Below the pieces are notes generated by a model. The model was given only the letters and a program-made list of their open reading frames with translations, did no database searches and was not told the DNA's origin. Shown here one piece after another: positions 24,601-39,582 of a stretch of DNA of 64,000 bases. The translations under genes were made by a program, and so were the position numbers. This DNA is from Acridotheres tristis (taxonomy: Eukaryota; Chordata; Aves; Passeriformes; Sturnidae): contig CM072894.1 of the NCBI GenBank assembly GCA_037013685.1, positions 3,660,841-3,724,840 of the forward strand, in the 5' to 3' direction. The stretch's first letter is position 1. Each line of letters opens with the position of its first letter.

Positions 24601-27600
24601 TTTTCTTGACTATAACCCACCAGAACTGAAGTTTTTTTCCTATGTGTCATGTTACTTCCAGGCAAGGAGGAATTTTTGAGTGTTTGGCTTGTTCTATTTC
24701 TATCTCAGCTTGCCAGTAGTGAATCTGCTACTTATTTTAACTGGTATTTTAGCTTGCCAGTAGAATCCCAAATTAAAACATCAGGGTGATGAAAGCCATC
24801 TTTGTCTTGACCAAGAAAGAAACTGTGGCATCCCAGGACTAAAAAAGTGAATGTCTGTGGGCTGAGCACATGTCTGAGAGAGTTTATTTACTGAAGCAGT
24901 TGCTGGCCAGTCCTCTGAAGGCAGGATTCCTCCCAGTCTGGCAATGAATGTCAAACCAGGGCGTTAAATCAGCTTCTGGGGAAACTAGCCTTGTTTGCTC
25001 TAAGTCCAGCTTGGAAAACCCTGTTTGCAGGATGCTAATTAATGGTTTTCAATTCTAAATGGCTGTAAAACCCTGATAAGATCTTTAAAGCAAAAGAACC
25101 AAAATCTAAGTAAGCCTATATACCAAAACTAGAGAGGTTCACTTCAGTTAGGTTTAAAAGGTGCTGAAATACAATTTTGCTTGAGTACCAAGACAACTTG
25201 CCAGGATCCCTCTTTTATAAATGGGTGCCTATAAGTGTGATTTATTCCCAACAGGAGCAGTCATTTGCAGTAGAACTGCCCCCTTTTAATAGCAGGCTCT
25301 GTCCCAGGCTGCTGGCAACACTGACTCGTGGCCAGATGCTGCATGTTTGCATGGCTGAAAATCCATGGGAGGAATCCCACTCCTCCTGCTTTTAAGATCT
25401 CCCTCCATTACTGCATTTCAAGAATCACTAGGCTAAAGATACACAAGTAAGCATGACTGCTTAAGCCCTAATTAAGCCCTTTACTGAATCTTTATAGATC
25501 ATAACAATATATTAGAGGGTTTCTGTGCTTAAATATCAGATTCTGCTGCTATGTGTTCAGAGAGCTCACTGGCATTTGTGCAACAGAGAATAGCTGAGGG
25601 AAATGGTCTTTTGACAATTTAGAATAATTCATTTGGAGCTGCCAGGGTCTGCATCTGAAAAAGACATCTTGCACAACTGTTTCTTTAAATATATATATCT
25701 ATTTTTTTTTTGTCATGTGTGCTTTGTCCATGCTGTCAGCACGTTTTTAAATACTACAGCATGGTATTTCAAGACAAAAAGTCAGACTTTCTTACACCTC
25801 AGAAAGCTCCACAGCTAAGCTTTGCATGCCATTTGGGAAAATACTGTATGTGAAGCAGGACTTCTATAAATACCAGTGATGTCCCAAAGATCTGGGCTTT
25901 TGAAAATGCCTGATGTGAAGACATCTCATCTTGAAGAGCCAGTTCTCATAGTGCTGTGTTAAAATATGGAATGGTTGTTTTCCCCTGACTTTTCCTTTGT
26001 TAACTGAAGGGCAGCCTAATAAATGATTTCTTGAAATGTTTTCTTTTCTTTGTGCTGACGTGTGGTAGAACACCTCGCTGGCCCGAAGGGCTCAACACCT
26101 GAGTCTGAGAGCTGCCCATCCTTAGAGTTACATTGGGGTGGCTAAATTCCTCATTTCCCTGGACCAGTCTCTGCTTCTGGTGCCTGTGATGCAAAACTGC
26201 AGCCTTGCAGGGAGGAAATAATAGCCAAGATTAAATGTTTAGAGGCTCCTCTGCAGCTGGGAGGGTGGCAGATATTCCTGTTGGCAGGCTGATTATTGTA
26301 GCAGAGCACTGGAAAAGACAGGCAGTCCTGGTATTGTCAGTGATGGCAGAGCATCATCTGAAATATTCAAAGAACAGCTGTGGTGTTTTGGCTGTTGCAA
26401 TCTTGATTGTGTCAGCATAGATAGATTTCTTTCTGTTTTTCCTGGAGAACATAATAGTCAAATGAAGCCTGGCTAACTACAGCCTTGGGGCTGAGTTGCT
26501 GTGCTCTACCTGAGATGTGATTGCAATTTTTGACAGGAAGACTAATGCGTGTTTTATTGTTGTGTATTTAAATTTGATTTGGGGGTAGAGGGAGAGAACG
26601 TTTTATTAAAAAGAGAAGGAGGATAACTTCTTAAAATATTTCCTGTTGCTCCTCAGGCAGGCTGTGGAAGAGAAGACAGGGAGATCAAGGCAGTGCTCTT
26701 CTTTTTCAGGGGCTTTGGGTGGCACAGAAATAATAATTCCAGTCCAATACAGACATAGATTAAACAAGGCAGTGTAAGTAAGGGTTTAAATCAATCCTGG
26801 TTCAGCAATTCAGTGAAGCTGTAAGTTATACCTGTATTTTGCAGGAATGCAGTTTTGAAATCATGGTGTTCTCCCATCCAAGCAGTTTGGATCAGATGAA
26901 AGCTTGTGGTGATGCCAGTCTCTGGCTCATGAGGTTTGTGGCACTGATTTGTTGTGTTCAGTGGTGAAAGCCTCTCTCTCTCTCCTAATTTCTGAACACC
27001 TTTGCCCTCCAGGATGGGCAAAGGACGCCTGAGATGCTCGTGGGTGCAACAGGGAGTGTGGCACATGTCCCTTCTCACTCTGCCTGACCCTTGGCATGGT
27101 GGTGGCTCTGTTCTGCTCTGTGTAGAATAAGGATGTGTTTTACCCATGTAAAGTCTTATTTTTCACAGTCTGAGCAGCAGGGGGAGGTTATTTCTCCCAT
27201 GGAGCCCCAGAGGTCCAAGGTATCTGATGTTGTCACCACCCAAAACTGACCTGCTGAATGGGCTGGGAAAATTCATGGGGATTTTGCAGAACAGCTTTTG
27301 AATTTGCTGATGGTTCTTTTCTTCTGGAGAGCATCTGGCTTTGGAGAGAAAAGTGGGGTTTGGGGCCTTACATACAAATAAACACTTTGTCACATGTGTA
27401 AGATATGCAGTCTGTATATCAGGGACTGGTAAATAACATAGAATTTTTAAATTGTCATCTGTCATCTTAGGCTCCTATGTGCATTTTATGAGGAGCTCCA
27501 TAAAACATAAGGAAAAGAAGGGGTTTGTTGTGAACAGACATATATTTTCTGTACAAAGTTGCATGCTTTCACTGTGAAATTTCTGGAGCCCAGAAACTGA

Positions 27601-30297
27601 GATTAAATCTGCTCTTTTGGCATCTCTGCTTTATATTGCAAAGCCTTGTGAGAGCCCTGGGCGTGGAGAAAAAAAGCCCTGGCATGTCTGCCTTGGAAAT
27701 ACACATTTTCAGGAGCTGGACATACATTGGCATCAGCCAAAAATATGGGAGGATTTTTATTTTTAGGTATGTGATACTTCCGTAGGTCCAGTTAAAAAAA
27801 ATAAAAAATAAAAAATGTATATATATTAAAAAGAAATCCTGTGTGACTTGACGAGATGGGAGCCAGTGTAAACCATGGATGAGCCAGATGTGAGCAATGG
27901 AAGAAAATGCAGCCTCAGCAATTCACAGCCTGGTTCAGCCACCAGTTGGGTCACCCTGAGCTCTGCAAGAAGTTCTGTCAGTCTTGGTTTGGTGATTGCT
28001 GCAGCAGTGCAGGTGACACAGCTACTTTTTGTCTGGTCTTGGTGGCTTAGATTTTTTTTTTTTTTTTTTTAATGAGGAAAGGTGAATGTGGGTGGGCAGG
28101 AGGGGAGGACCTTGTGCTGTTCTTTCCATTTCTACCTCACTTGCCAAAATTTTCTCAGAGCAGAGTGACCTTTAGCAGCCTCAAAATGCAGGAGTGTCAA
28201 ATGATTTTTTCATTTTTTGATTGTTTTTCTTTTTATATATAACAGAGGTGGATAATAAATATAATACTCCGATGGGTAGAGAACTCTCCCAGCCATAAGG
28301 GAAGTGAAGAGCTCTGTGGAGTTTGCCATGCTTGTCAGTGTGTCCATGTGCTGTGGGAGGAGAGCCAGTGGTGGAGGGAGATAAAATAGTTCCACTGCTG
28401 GAAATCATAAGGAGAAGAGAAATTGAGGGTGAACAACCCCACAGGTTACATGTGCCCTACCTGTCCCTGCCCTCCTGGTGCAGGTGCTACACTCAGGGTG
28501 CCAGTGGGAGAAGCTGTGACACAGCAGCAGCATGAGCTCCATGGTGAACTGCAAACAGAGAGATGTTTGTGAGTGTGCTCAGAATGAAAGGTGAGATTTG
28601 ATCCAACTCTCTGCAGATTTGTGTATTAATTATTCCAGCCGTTGTAAAATCCTGCAGCTCTTCTGTAGATCCTCTTGGGCTTAAATTTATGTTAGCTGGG
28701 CATAAACTGGAAGATTTTTTCACCTAAAAAAGCTTCCTAGCAGTAGAGTTTCACGGGTTACTGAGAGGGATTCAGCTATTTAGCTGCTCTGAAATCCCAG
28801 GGGAGTCCCGTGGGTGTAGAGCCTTAGGTGAGCTTTCTGGAGCCTGACTGGAAATTGTCACTCTGCCTGGAGCTGGAGATGTCACAGAGGTGCCACCTGA
28901 CAGCTCCAGAAATGAGATGTTGCTGTTTAATTAGTAGAACTACGTAGTGACCAGTTTTGGGGGAAATAAGTGGATAAATACTCGGGTTATGAGTGCAGGT
29001 GGCAAAAGGGGTATCCCAGATCAAATGTGCTTGCAGGTATAATGGGTTGAAAAAGGGAAGTGAGCCCGTTCTACATTAAATCTGGCTTCATATCCACTGA
29101 CTTCAAGCTGCCTGTCTGCCCTTCTCCTCACTGCCTGCAGCTACTGGCAGTGCCTGTTGAAATTGCTGTGAATTTTCTTTCTCCCCCTGAAAAATTTTAA
29201 GCGCCTTATAAACTAAACTGGGGTCTGATGTGATTTGTGTAAAAACTGGCTGGAGCAAACATTCTCCCTACACACCTGTTGTTTGTCTTGTCTGTTGTTT
29301 GAAAGCCTGATGGTGGTGTTTTCCTCCAGTCCTTTGCTTTAGAAATTATTATGGATTTTCTTTTGATTTAGGCTGTTGTTGGGGTGGTGTACACTTGGTA
29401 GAAGTGTGACACCGTGAAAACTCCTCTGTAGGGTGTCCCTTGCATTCAGCATTTTTCTTCCTAATAGTGATTAATGAATACCACAACATCAAATTAGTTT
29501 TAGGCTTATTAGCAGAGCTGGTTGAGTGCAAAATAATTTAAAGGTGTATCATCATTCAGGAATCAAATGTGGGGCTGTAAATTGGACTTGTGTAATCCTT
29601 GGAGTTATGTGCACCTGGAGGAATGTGAACAGCAGAGGACAGTCTTCCCTTCAGAAGGATACAAAGGAAAACACCAGAAAAATGTCTGGGTTTCCCCCCC
29701 ATTCCTTTCTTCCCCATCTCCTACCTTGGGAGCCTGCAGGCTCTCAAATGATTGTGGGCTGTAATTGGAAATTGACTCCTTTGCTTTTAAAATCTTTTCA
29801 TAAGACTCTCTGCTACTTCATTAAATCATTAAATGAGTTTAGCAGGTATTAGTTTTGAGCTTTATTAATTGTGACTTGTTTTTCATTATGAGATAATTGT
29901 CAGTCACGAAACATAACTGCTGTAACATATCTAAGCAGACAAAAGTTTCCAGGAGGCAGGGAAGAGATAAGAAATGCAGAAAGGTCGCTTGTACAAAAAA
30001 CTTATTGAAATAAATCTTTCCTAGAGGTATTTAAGCATTCCTGGAGAGACTTTGTTGGTTGTGTTAAACCAGCAGCCTGGAATCTTTAGGACCTCTGGCA
30101 GGAATTTGGTGAAGAAAGTGATGCATTTATGGTTTGGGTTGGCTGTGGGTATAGCCAGTGCTGCTTTCAGTGGGAAATATTTCCAATTTCCAAGCAGTGC
30201 AGAGACATCCAGTCTCAGTGCATATTGTGGGGCGTCAGGGGAGATTTAGGCTTTATTTCTCTTGATTGTTCTTGATTTGCATAAATTCTGTGTGTTC
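21603..30297. other. Unique intronic DNA, no gene seen
   Basis: Short open frames only. It contains a (GT)8 run at 22236-22251, a two-copy AGCTTGCCAGTAG motif at 24707 and 24751, an A-rich run at about 27793-27835 and a T run at about 28051-28070. A patch at about 21790-21990 keeps several CpGs and TAAT cores and could be regulatory, but this is weak. No transposon was recognised. Confidence 0.5.
22236..22251. repeat. (GT)8 microsatellite
   Basis: Eight uninterrupted GT dinucleotides are followed by a T run. Confidence 0.9.
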
Positions 30298-31598
30298 CGT
30301 GGGTCCCCCTGAGCATCCCAAAGCTCCCCCCGTGCCGAGGGGCGCAGGAAGGCACCGGAGCGGGCTCAGGGGCTGGCACGGCAAGCACAGTGCCTGCCTG
30401 CTCTGTGCTGACAACAGCAGTGCCATTTATCTTCAGCTATTTCCCCAGAACTTCTGGGAAACAAGCTATGTATCATTTTAAAGATGCTTTCATGAAACAA
30501 TTAGGCTGCATTAAATTATTTCTACTTTAGTGTGGAGCGCTTCCTCAGCACAGACAGACCTTGATGCACAACTCCAGGGACTGGAGAAAACATCCAAGCT
30601 GCATATCCAGTTTGGAGCTAATGCCTGGTAAACACATCTCAAAGTTTTTTTGGGCTAGCAGTTATTAATCTAAATGTAATTCATCCTTCCACTCAGAAGA
30701 AATTACAGTTGTAATGCCAACATTTGCAAGCGGTAGTGAGTGATACTAGTAGCTTCTGAACACCCATTCTTTATTGAAAATACATTTGCCATTGCCAAGC
30801 AATAAGATAGGATCTTTTCTGCAAATGATGGCTTTTGGAATATAAAATATAAAAAATACCGTTTCTGAGAATCCTGAGAATAAAAGATATGTGGTCTTTT
30901 AAGGGCTGTGTCTTAGAAATGACAGCAGTGCTGTGATTCCGGGAGCCTGATATTTCATCTGTTGTTTAATAGGCTAACAGAGTAAAATACCACCCTGTAA
31001 TGATTTTGAATGTGTGTGGGTTTCTTTACAGCCTTTCATGGGGACGCAGGGTTCAATTTTGTCCCGGAGAAGCTCCTGAAATAAACTGGTAACAGATCAG
31101 TAAATCAGGCAGGGCTGCTGGTGGGGGCTGGTGCAGAGCACCTCTTCCTTCTCTTTTCTGCCCAGCCCTGGGGGCCAGTGGGCAGCAGGGAACTTGTTGA
31201 CTTTCCAGTGAGGCTGGACTGAACAAATGCCCCCTCTCTAAACCAGGCAGCTCAAATTCCTTTTTGGAGCTCTCACAGGGGGTTTCACCTGTTAAACTCC
31301 TTATCTCCCGTTCTTCACTGCATTAATGGAAGTGGTTCATTCAGCTACTGCTGCTGCAAATGTAACCTGAAGCAAAAGCTATTACACAGAGCAAATTTCA
31401 GAGCTGGAGTCTAATCCTGTGTGTGTGGCAGGACCTTGCTGTAAAACATTTAGCACGTTGTGTTGGAATGGATGCAGAAGCGAAGAATTTCCCTGTAACA
31501 GCCATCATTAATACAGGGATTATGAGGATTGTAAACTGAAAACCAGGCATGAGTCCCTGTGAAGGTAATTAGCATCATATCCGGTGTTAGAAAATTAC

Positions 31599-31637
31599 TA
31601 TCTATTAGTAATAGATATATAATATCTATTAGTAATA
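31599..31637. repeat. Duplicated near-palindrome TATCTATTAGTAATA
   Basis: The 15-mer occurs at 31599-31613 and 31623-31637. Within each copy CTATTA and TAATAG are inverted around a single G, so the copies can pair with themselves and with each other. Confidence 0.8.
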
Positions 31638-34600
31638 TTAGAGGGTATGTGAAGCTGCTCCCTGGCATTGCCCCCAGTTTTGGACAGAAAGGAAAAAAAA
31701 AGAGAAGAAAAATGAAAAATTTGATGTAGAAGATTATCACTGGTGTCTGTGTATAAAAAAGTGCTGCAGAGAAGGACATTGAATGAGTCATGGTCTTAAA
31801 TGCCAGCAGGGAGGACAGAAGGCAGGAATTAGAGGGAATCTTTGTAACACTGAGGATGACAAAGCATTGCAATAAATAAAAACATGGAGAGATCATGGTT
31901 CTTCATCACGGGAGGATGCTGGGAGCAGAAATAGGGCTGTTTGTCTCAGAGAGGCAGCATATCTGTGTCAGAAACCTGTAAAGGTAGAGGGGTATTAAGT
32001 CTGGCTATACATGGCCATAGAGCAACATGTGAGTTAGAAAAGACTGCTTCTCACTCCAGGCACAGTCTTTGGTAACCATTTTAAGGTGGCTTAAGAGTCA
32101 CCACAAGTCATCATTTTGAGCTTTTTCTAATGTAGCCAAGGAACATTTTTAGGAGACAGGATTTACTTCTCCTTCAGCTAGTTGGTGACAGAAGCTGAGT
32201 TACTAGGTTAGGATTTTTAAAAAAAAACCTTGCTTGTAATCTGTTCACATTCATAAACAGATGCAGTTTCTTCTTCTTCAGGCTGATATATATCTTTTAC
32301 TTACAGCCCAGGAAGAGAAATGGATATTCTCCTTTGTGTACTTGGAAGGCTTCTACCACAGATTTCAATTCACTGCACTCAGTGGAGTTGAAGATTGTGC
32401 AAAGTCAAACAGCTCTTTTATGGAGTCAATAGAAATGTTGGTTTTTAGGGCTTTTTTTGTTATCTAGCATCTTCCTAGGCAAAGGTGTAATTTCCCTCTC
32501 TGCTTACAAACTGCACCAAAAGCTAATTGTTAAGTGCTGGAGTTAATCAAAAAGCTGAACCTGATGGAGTTCCTGTCATCATCTTCAGCTCTCCCTGAAC
32601 GATGAAGGCAGCTGAATTTACCTGAGCAGAGCGAGGAGAAGGAGCAAATACTGTGCTAGGGTTATTTTCCAAAAGATGTGTCTTGGCAGGCTGATTTGTT
32701 TGTAATCACCTTGCAGGAGTGCAAAGTGAGCTACCTGGCTGCAACACCAAAGCCATTAGGAAGGAGGATTATTGTAATGAATGCAGGTTGACACAGAGAG
32801 CTCTCTGTTCCAGTCTCTCCACGCAGCAGCTGTGAGGGAACCCCCCAAAATATGCCTGCTTCTGGCTGGCTGTCAAGTCCAAAATGAAACATCTGTGAGC
32901 AAGATAAATTCATGAGGATGAGTGCTAACTGGTCGTCTGTGGTCCTGACCACCTGCCAGGCTTTAGGAACTTGCAGTTATTTGTGTTTGTGGATGTTTAT
33001 TACCTATTTGTGATTTGTTTGGTGCTTCTTTTCTGCCTGGGTCATCTGTAGTAAGGGTCAGGCAGTCTGTGGATGTGTTTTATATATATATGTGCATGAG
33101 GTGGTGTGGCAGGGAATGGAAGTTGTATTCGCTCTTTGCTTGTTTAATTTTCATCTAGATCCCTCTGCTAATGTTTCAAGCAAGTGCCTGTGGTAGTTTT
33201 GGACTTTGCAGCTTCATTTTTTTTGTTTCACTGAGCTTGAACTCCCCCTAAAAACCATTCCCTCCAGAGGTACTTGGCTAGCCTGGATGGCCCTCCTCAA
33301 CACAGAGGGAAGGATTCAAGGTCAAACCTGATGGCACTGCCTCGTTTTCTGCAAGTTCCATTAGCATTCACAACTGAGACTCTCTTGCATTTCAGTCTCC
33401 CTGCAGAAATATATGGGCTCTCCATGAAGAGAGGATTCCATATGCACTGCTTTTGGTGAAATCTGTTTATCCTCACAGTTGGCCAAGAATAAATGGTTCC
33501 CTTATGGTTCCCGTGAGTATACACTATATGCTTCAATTATTGGTGCATTATATTAGGAGCAGATGCTACATTCCCCCATATAAAAGGGAAGAAGATTTCT
33601 GAACAGTAAAACCAATTTTTTTGCTTATGCACTGTAATTATTGCCATTTCTTCATTTCAAAGGCATCTGTCTGGTGCACCCTCCTTGGGATGCCTTGTGT
33701 TACCATTTGCATTCCATTTCGTTCCTGAAGATAACAGTGAAAGTGGTTGTTAAGGTTGGAGGGAGGATTCTGCTCGTTTCAAGTACTTTGAACCTTGCCA
33801 TGGCACGGGTTTTTTGTTTTTGTTTTTTTCTTTTTTAGCTTGAATTGCTTCAGGCATTTCTTCTGGGCAAGTCAAATTGCCAGTTTGCCCTCAAGAGAGC
33901 TGGCAGGGATACAGGCCTGCCTGCTTAAGGCTCTGTGGTTTGTGCTGCTTGGGAGCTGCCCAGGGCAAGGGGCTGGACAGACAGAGAGCTGTGGCATCTC
34001 TTGATTTGCTTGTGCTTCCCTTAAATAAATTACTGCCATGGATTCTGTCTCTGTAAAGTGCTGTGGTCAAGTGAACCTATGGACTCGCTTGTTCCCCAAC
34101 TGTTCAACAGAAGGTTTTACAAAAAAACCCACTAAAGGGAGATTGGGATGGGCATTTTTGCTGATACTGGGTACCTCCTGTGGACTATGGTGTGAAATAA
34201 AATAGATAGATTTCAATAATTTTATCAGGCTTCCTTCCCAAAGGACGTGAAACTTGCTTTACCTCAGTGTTTGAGTCCACAGCTCCAGCGTGCAGGATTG
34301 TTCTCTCTCCTCTCATGCAAAGCTGAACTGAGAGCTGCTCTGAAGCTTTGCCCCCCTTTCACTGTAGGCATTGTGATGCTAACACTAAAAAGGGGTGTAT
34401 TTCAGCTGGCTCAGATTCTGGTACCCGTAAAACTCCCTAATGTATTTCTAGCCTCAGTATACTTCTCTGTGACACGTTCTGGCCCCTAGGAGATCAGCTC
34501 TTGGTAATTTTTTACCTGTGTCCACTGTGAAACTGAATGTGTTCCTTACCATTTGATTTTTATCTGTCTTGCCTTTTGCGGCAGGGAATAGGATGGTGTT

Positions 34601-35650
34601 TTCCCTCCTGTTTAATGCACACATGCATCCCTTTCTGCACCTGTGAGAGCTGCCGTGACAGAGGCAGCTTCCTCCCAAAATCACCACAAAAATTAGGCTT
34701 TCCTGAAAAAGCTCTTGTGGGTCACTTTGAGGATGTATTTCACCCTAATTCCTGCAGTGTCCTGTCCTGCCCAGGAGGCTGGCAAACAGCAGAGGTGGGG
34801 ATGGGAGCAGTAGCAAGCCCCGAGCTGTGTTTGTACAGTCAGTCTCCCTTCCTCCCTCCCCGTGATATATTAACTACTTCAGAAGTTTCCCAGCTGTTTC
34901 AGGGGATAAATGATGGCAGTGGGAGCCCATATTTAACCTTCACTGCTCAGGCTGCATGCTTTGGAGTTGTTTTATCTGCCTGGCTATCTGGGAAAGGCTT
35001 CAGACGATGTCCCTGCTGCTCCCCCTGCGTGCCTGCTGCCCTGCACATGGAAGGCACAGCCACTCCTGCCTGTGTCCTCCATCCTCTACATTTATGGATG
35101 CACCACAGGCTGGGGGCTGACTCCCCCAGGGAATTCCCAGAGGCTCCCCCAGCAATGTCCTGGCATCCTTTGGTTCCAGGTTATTTGCTTAGATGTGGCT
35201 CTTGTTGTCAGTTTGTCTTCTTCCAGCTCAAGCAGAGGTGATTTGAGTAGTTTTCCATTATTTCAGTGAATGATGGATGGAGGTGGTTTGAGTAAACAGC
35301 AGTGAATGTCTGTGGTGAGATTCTCTTCTTACTCCCCAGGAAGGTGCCAGCCTGGAAAAGTCCTGGCCTAGTGTGAATGAATTCCAGGTGTTACCTGTGA
35401 CAGTGTTGTACCAGGCTGCACTGGGAGGCACATGTAGCTGTGCTGAGACATCTTGGTGGTCCCTCCTTTAACCCAAATGTTATTTACCTGGGGTTCATTT
35501 TTCTGGTTTTCCGTGGATGGAAGGGGAAGAAATGGATGAGCTGAACTTGCCTTGTCTAAACTCCAGTGGTGACCCTAGGGCTGTCAATGAATGGCCATAT
35601 CAGCATTTAATTTAATTACTGTGGATCTGAAGCTATTAAATACTAAACCA

Positions 35651-35696
35651 TTTGAAAATAGAAAGGAAAACTCTTTGAAAACAGAAAGGAGAAAAG
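35651..35696. repeat. 23-bp tandem duplication, 2 copies
   Basis: Two adjacent 23-bp purine-rich units both begin TTTGAAAA and continue AGAAAGGA; they differ at a few positions. Confidence 0.85.
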
Positions 35697-38600
35697 GGGT
35701 TCTTCTGCATTATTTTGGACCACGAAACTGTCACTGCATATCTTGATGGACCCTGGAGCCATCAGAGGGCACTTGGGCACGTAGGGCTGGGTGCCCAGCC
35801 TGCTGCTGGTCTGCTGCTGTTACCCACCTCAAGCAGAGAGCTGGTCTTGACCCTGCAGAAGAGATTGTCATGCTCAGTGTTCAGCTGGGATGGCTGCAGA
35901 GAAGTGAGGGATGCTGTCATGCACCAGCAGTGGAAAGCATGTGACACTTTTTGTCCTTAGCTGCTGGGTATGACCTGCAGTAATGAGTCACCTGTACAAA
36001 ATCCAGGGATGGGAGAGGCAGGAGAAAGTTATTTTCCCACTGCTAAGAAGTTATCTGTGTAAAAGCCATGAAGGTGTGGGGAGGGGGAGAACAGGCAGCG
36101 TGTTCTCCTTCACATTTACAGAAAGCAGAGAATCAGTTTAGTTACCATTCCTCTGACTAAAGGACATTAAGATCTGATTGAAGGTGTCACAGGTGCTATG
36201 CAAATAAGGTAGATAAAGTACAAAGCCTCAGGATCTCACAGATAGTATTTGGACAGCAACAATAGGGAAAAAGGAGGCAGAAAAGGAAAGTGGCAGGATT
36301 CCAGCAGAGACACATGGGCATAAATGTTTATTTTGGCCAGGGACTTGGTAGCCTCAGTTGTGTGGCCATATAACACACCCATATCTATCCAATATTGTCT
36401 TAGTCTTTAGCAGTATGTGAGAGTACACAGAGAATTTGAAATTATATTGGGTAAGATGATGTGGCTGGGCTGTGGCGACCCAGGGCTTCCTCTAGACCTG
36501 CTGATTTGATTCTGTGATGAAAAGTTTTCTATGAGTAGAAAACGAAAGAGTAGAAAAAGAGATGAAAAGTTGTAACGAGAGTATTTTGCTGCAGAAATCC
36601 CTGGTTTGTTTGTCTCACTGCTTTGCTTGCACTTGTGTGTCCACCCAAACAGCCCCTTTAGCTTTGGTGCTGAGTGCCTCCTTCTGCTCTGTTTCACCAG
36701 CTCAAGGAGCCACAGGCTGAGATATTCCTGCTCTCATGAAGTATGTGTGAACTTCAGGATCGTTCAGAAGATGCAGCAATCTTGGGCTTTGTTTTTTGTC
36801 TGAATCTAAATTTCAAAACGGAAAGCGTTTGTTCAAGGGTGCTCACCTTTGTTACGTTCCCAAAATGAAAATACTTGCTGTTCCAAAACAAACTGACTCC
36901 TGTCCTTGATGCAGAGATGAGTGAGGCACTGTTTTCTCTTGTCTCTGACTTGGAGGCTGTGAAATTATTGTTGCTGACTGCAAACTGTATCCTTGACTAT
37001 AAATGGTGTGGGAGCGTTTTGTTTTAAATTACAGGAGAGATGGGAGAGGTGCAGTTTATTCAAAACTAGCACTGGAACCCTGGGTCTGGCAGTTCACAGT
37101 GGATACCTGCCAGCGAGATAGAGCCCTTTGCTTAATGAAGCTGCAGGACAGGCAGTGGGAGCTGTGATTTATGAGGAAATAACCTGAAGCAAACTGATAG
37201 CAGGAAGTTTTTATGCACTTTGTATTCTGCTTGTTCTCAGCCCGTCTCCCCTCAGACTCTCAGCAGTATCTGGTAAGGGAAGCTCATCTGACTTGGGGTC
37301 AAGGTGTGTGACCCAATTGACCAGAAAATTCAGTGTGATTGGCTTCAGGCATTGCCCATTCCTAACTTCGTGAAGAAGTGAATACTCAGTTGGAAACACA
37401 GAAAAAAAATATTGAATTTGAAACGCTCATTGCATTATTTGAGCGTATTTGGTGTCCAGCCTTCCTTTAAAGCCCAAAGCAGCGTCTTTGCATCATCAGT
37501 GACCCCAAATCATTCTGATAACCTTGTCTGGGCAGCAAAGCTCAGTCACAGCCGTGTGTTCTTTTCCTTTTAGCATCCCCTCCTGAGCAGGTGAGAGTTA
37601 GCAAGTGCTGCTGGGTGTCTCCTCGGGGTTTTGTTTGCCTGCAGGGTGGAGGGTGCTTGCTCTGCTCAGGAGAGGTGCTCAGCAGCCACGGGTGCCTGCA
37701 AAGCTGCTGCTGCATCCGCCCCTCTGTGCCTGGCGATAAGGCACAGCTTGAACCTTCAAATGCCACTGGGAGGATGATCCATCTCAATCCAGTCCTTACT
37801 CTCTCTCTCTCCCCCCCCAAGACGAGTTCTGCTGAGGAACAGAGGGAAAACATAAAAGCTGTGGCTTTAGGGCGTGAGAATTTGGAAGTTGGCGGAGTTA
37901 AAAATCAATCATGACCCACAACAAAAGGACTTGCAACTCCATCTCAGGCAGTGTTACTGCTGTGCCATCCCAAAAGCAAGTAAAAAACCATAAATGCAGA
38001 CACAAGCAAAGATGAAAACTTTTGTATTCTTATTATTATCCTCAGTGGAGGAAAAACTGCTTATTCTATCCACTTACCAGGCAAACTGAAGTTAAAATAA
38101 AATAGGGGGGATCCTACTTATCTGATGTTTGCAGCAATGCTGTGCATACCATATACAGCAAGGAACTGACACAACACAAAGTAAAATCTTACATTAATCC
38201 CCAGGAAACATTTTACAGACCTGAACACAAGATGCTGTGGCTTTTATTTAGGGAGGATTTATTTTGAGGGATATTTTGGGGTTTTTCCACTAGCTTCAGC
38301 AAATTGAATATTTCCAGGAATGTATTTAATTCTGTTGCTTTTTTTAAAGGGAGTAAGACTTAACGTTGTAAGGCTGGGGTTTTTCTGTTTGTTTATTTTT
38401 TTTTTTTTTCCATTTTAGGAGTGTGTTGACACCCAGATTCTCTCAGAGGTCTTCTTTCTTTTGCTGAGATTTTCCATCACATACGGAAAATGCTTGCACC
38501 TGTATAACACTCTAAGAGCTGACCCTGTGAAGCAGATACTTTACATATAGGATTTAAAAATCCGTAGTTTGGCATGCTTCATGCCAAAATGTATTTTCGG

Positions 38601-39582
38601 GTAAGCAATGCTTCAATCCATGGAACTCAGTGCTTGGCACTATCTGAAATCAAGGCAGTGATTAAGTGCCTGCCTGGTCCTTCAGCACATGGAGAAAGGC
38701 TTGGAAGTTTTAAAATTAGGTGTGAATTCTTACAGGGAGGTTAATTTAGCTGATGTTGTTTAAAATAAGAAGAGAAACCCTGTTGCCCTTGCTGATTGCC
38801 AGGCCTCTGAATTAAACACTTCAAAAGCAGTGATGAAAATGCTCTTATTTCAGACTTGGTGGTGCCTTATACCTTCCTGATTTTAAAACCATGTTGCTAT
38901 TTTTCTTCCATATCATGTGCTCCTCCACTGGCTTTTCTTTTCCTCCTCGTTTTGGCACATCCCACATATTTTGTTGTCTGATACTGAGAATCCCACTCAT
39001 CTGTGAACCCTTTGCCAGGCAGTGGGTTTGGATCTGTGAGTCTCCCCTTTGCAGGAGCTCTTTTCTCTCTTTTCTAGCATTTTTGAGACCGAAGGCAAAA
39101 TTGACAGATATTGTTACACCCAGAACACACAGAGAATAATAAAAAAATTTGTTGCCAGGGATGCTTTCCCTTAAGTTATAGATTCCTTCAGAATCAAGTG
39201 ATCTAGCAATAACTAGGGAAAGAAAGAAAGAGAAGATGTCTGAGTTTTCAATTAAGCTCCTTTTTAATGAAATGCAATTGCAAAATGTGGAAAATCTCTC
39301 CTCCTCTTTGTTTTCACACCAGAGCAGAGGCTTCAGGTGTGTTGTGTGCTCCAGCTCTGCTCTTGGCAAGGTGATTTATTTGTGTCCAGTTTACTGTGTG
39401 TCTGTAACATCAGGAGCCTGGTTGAGTAAATGAGAACTGAATGAAAAGGTTGGTTTTGTTTTTTTTTTTTTGTCTGGAGACCAACAAGATAAATTCACCA
39501 AACAAAATGAATCTGAATTTTTGCAGGGTAGTGTTGCTTGATGTCGCTTCACATTATTTCTTTCTTCATGTATATATCTTAC

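Noticed and set aside
30298..30385. ERBB4 promoter or exon 1
   Set aside because: The CpG cluster is too small, and no signal-peptide exon ending with a phase-1 donor was found near it.
34537..35241. 234-codon + frame
   Set aside because: It lies in moderately GC-rich DNA with a shorter frame overlapping it, shows no domain, splice context or repeat-family similarity, and its length is plausible by chance at that GC.
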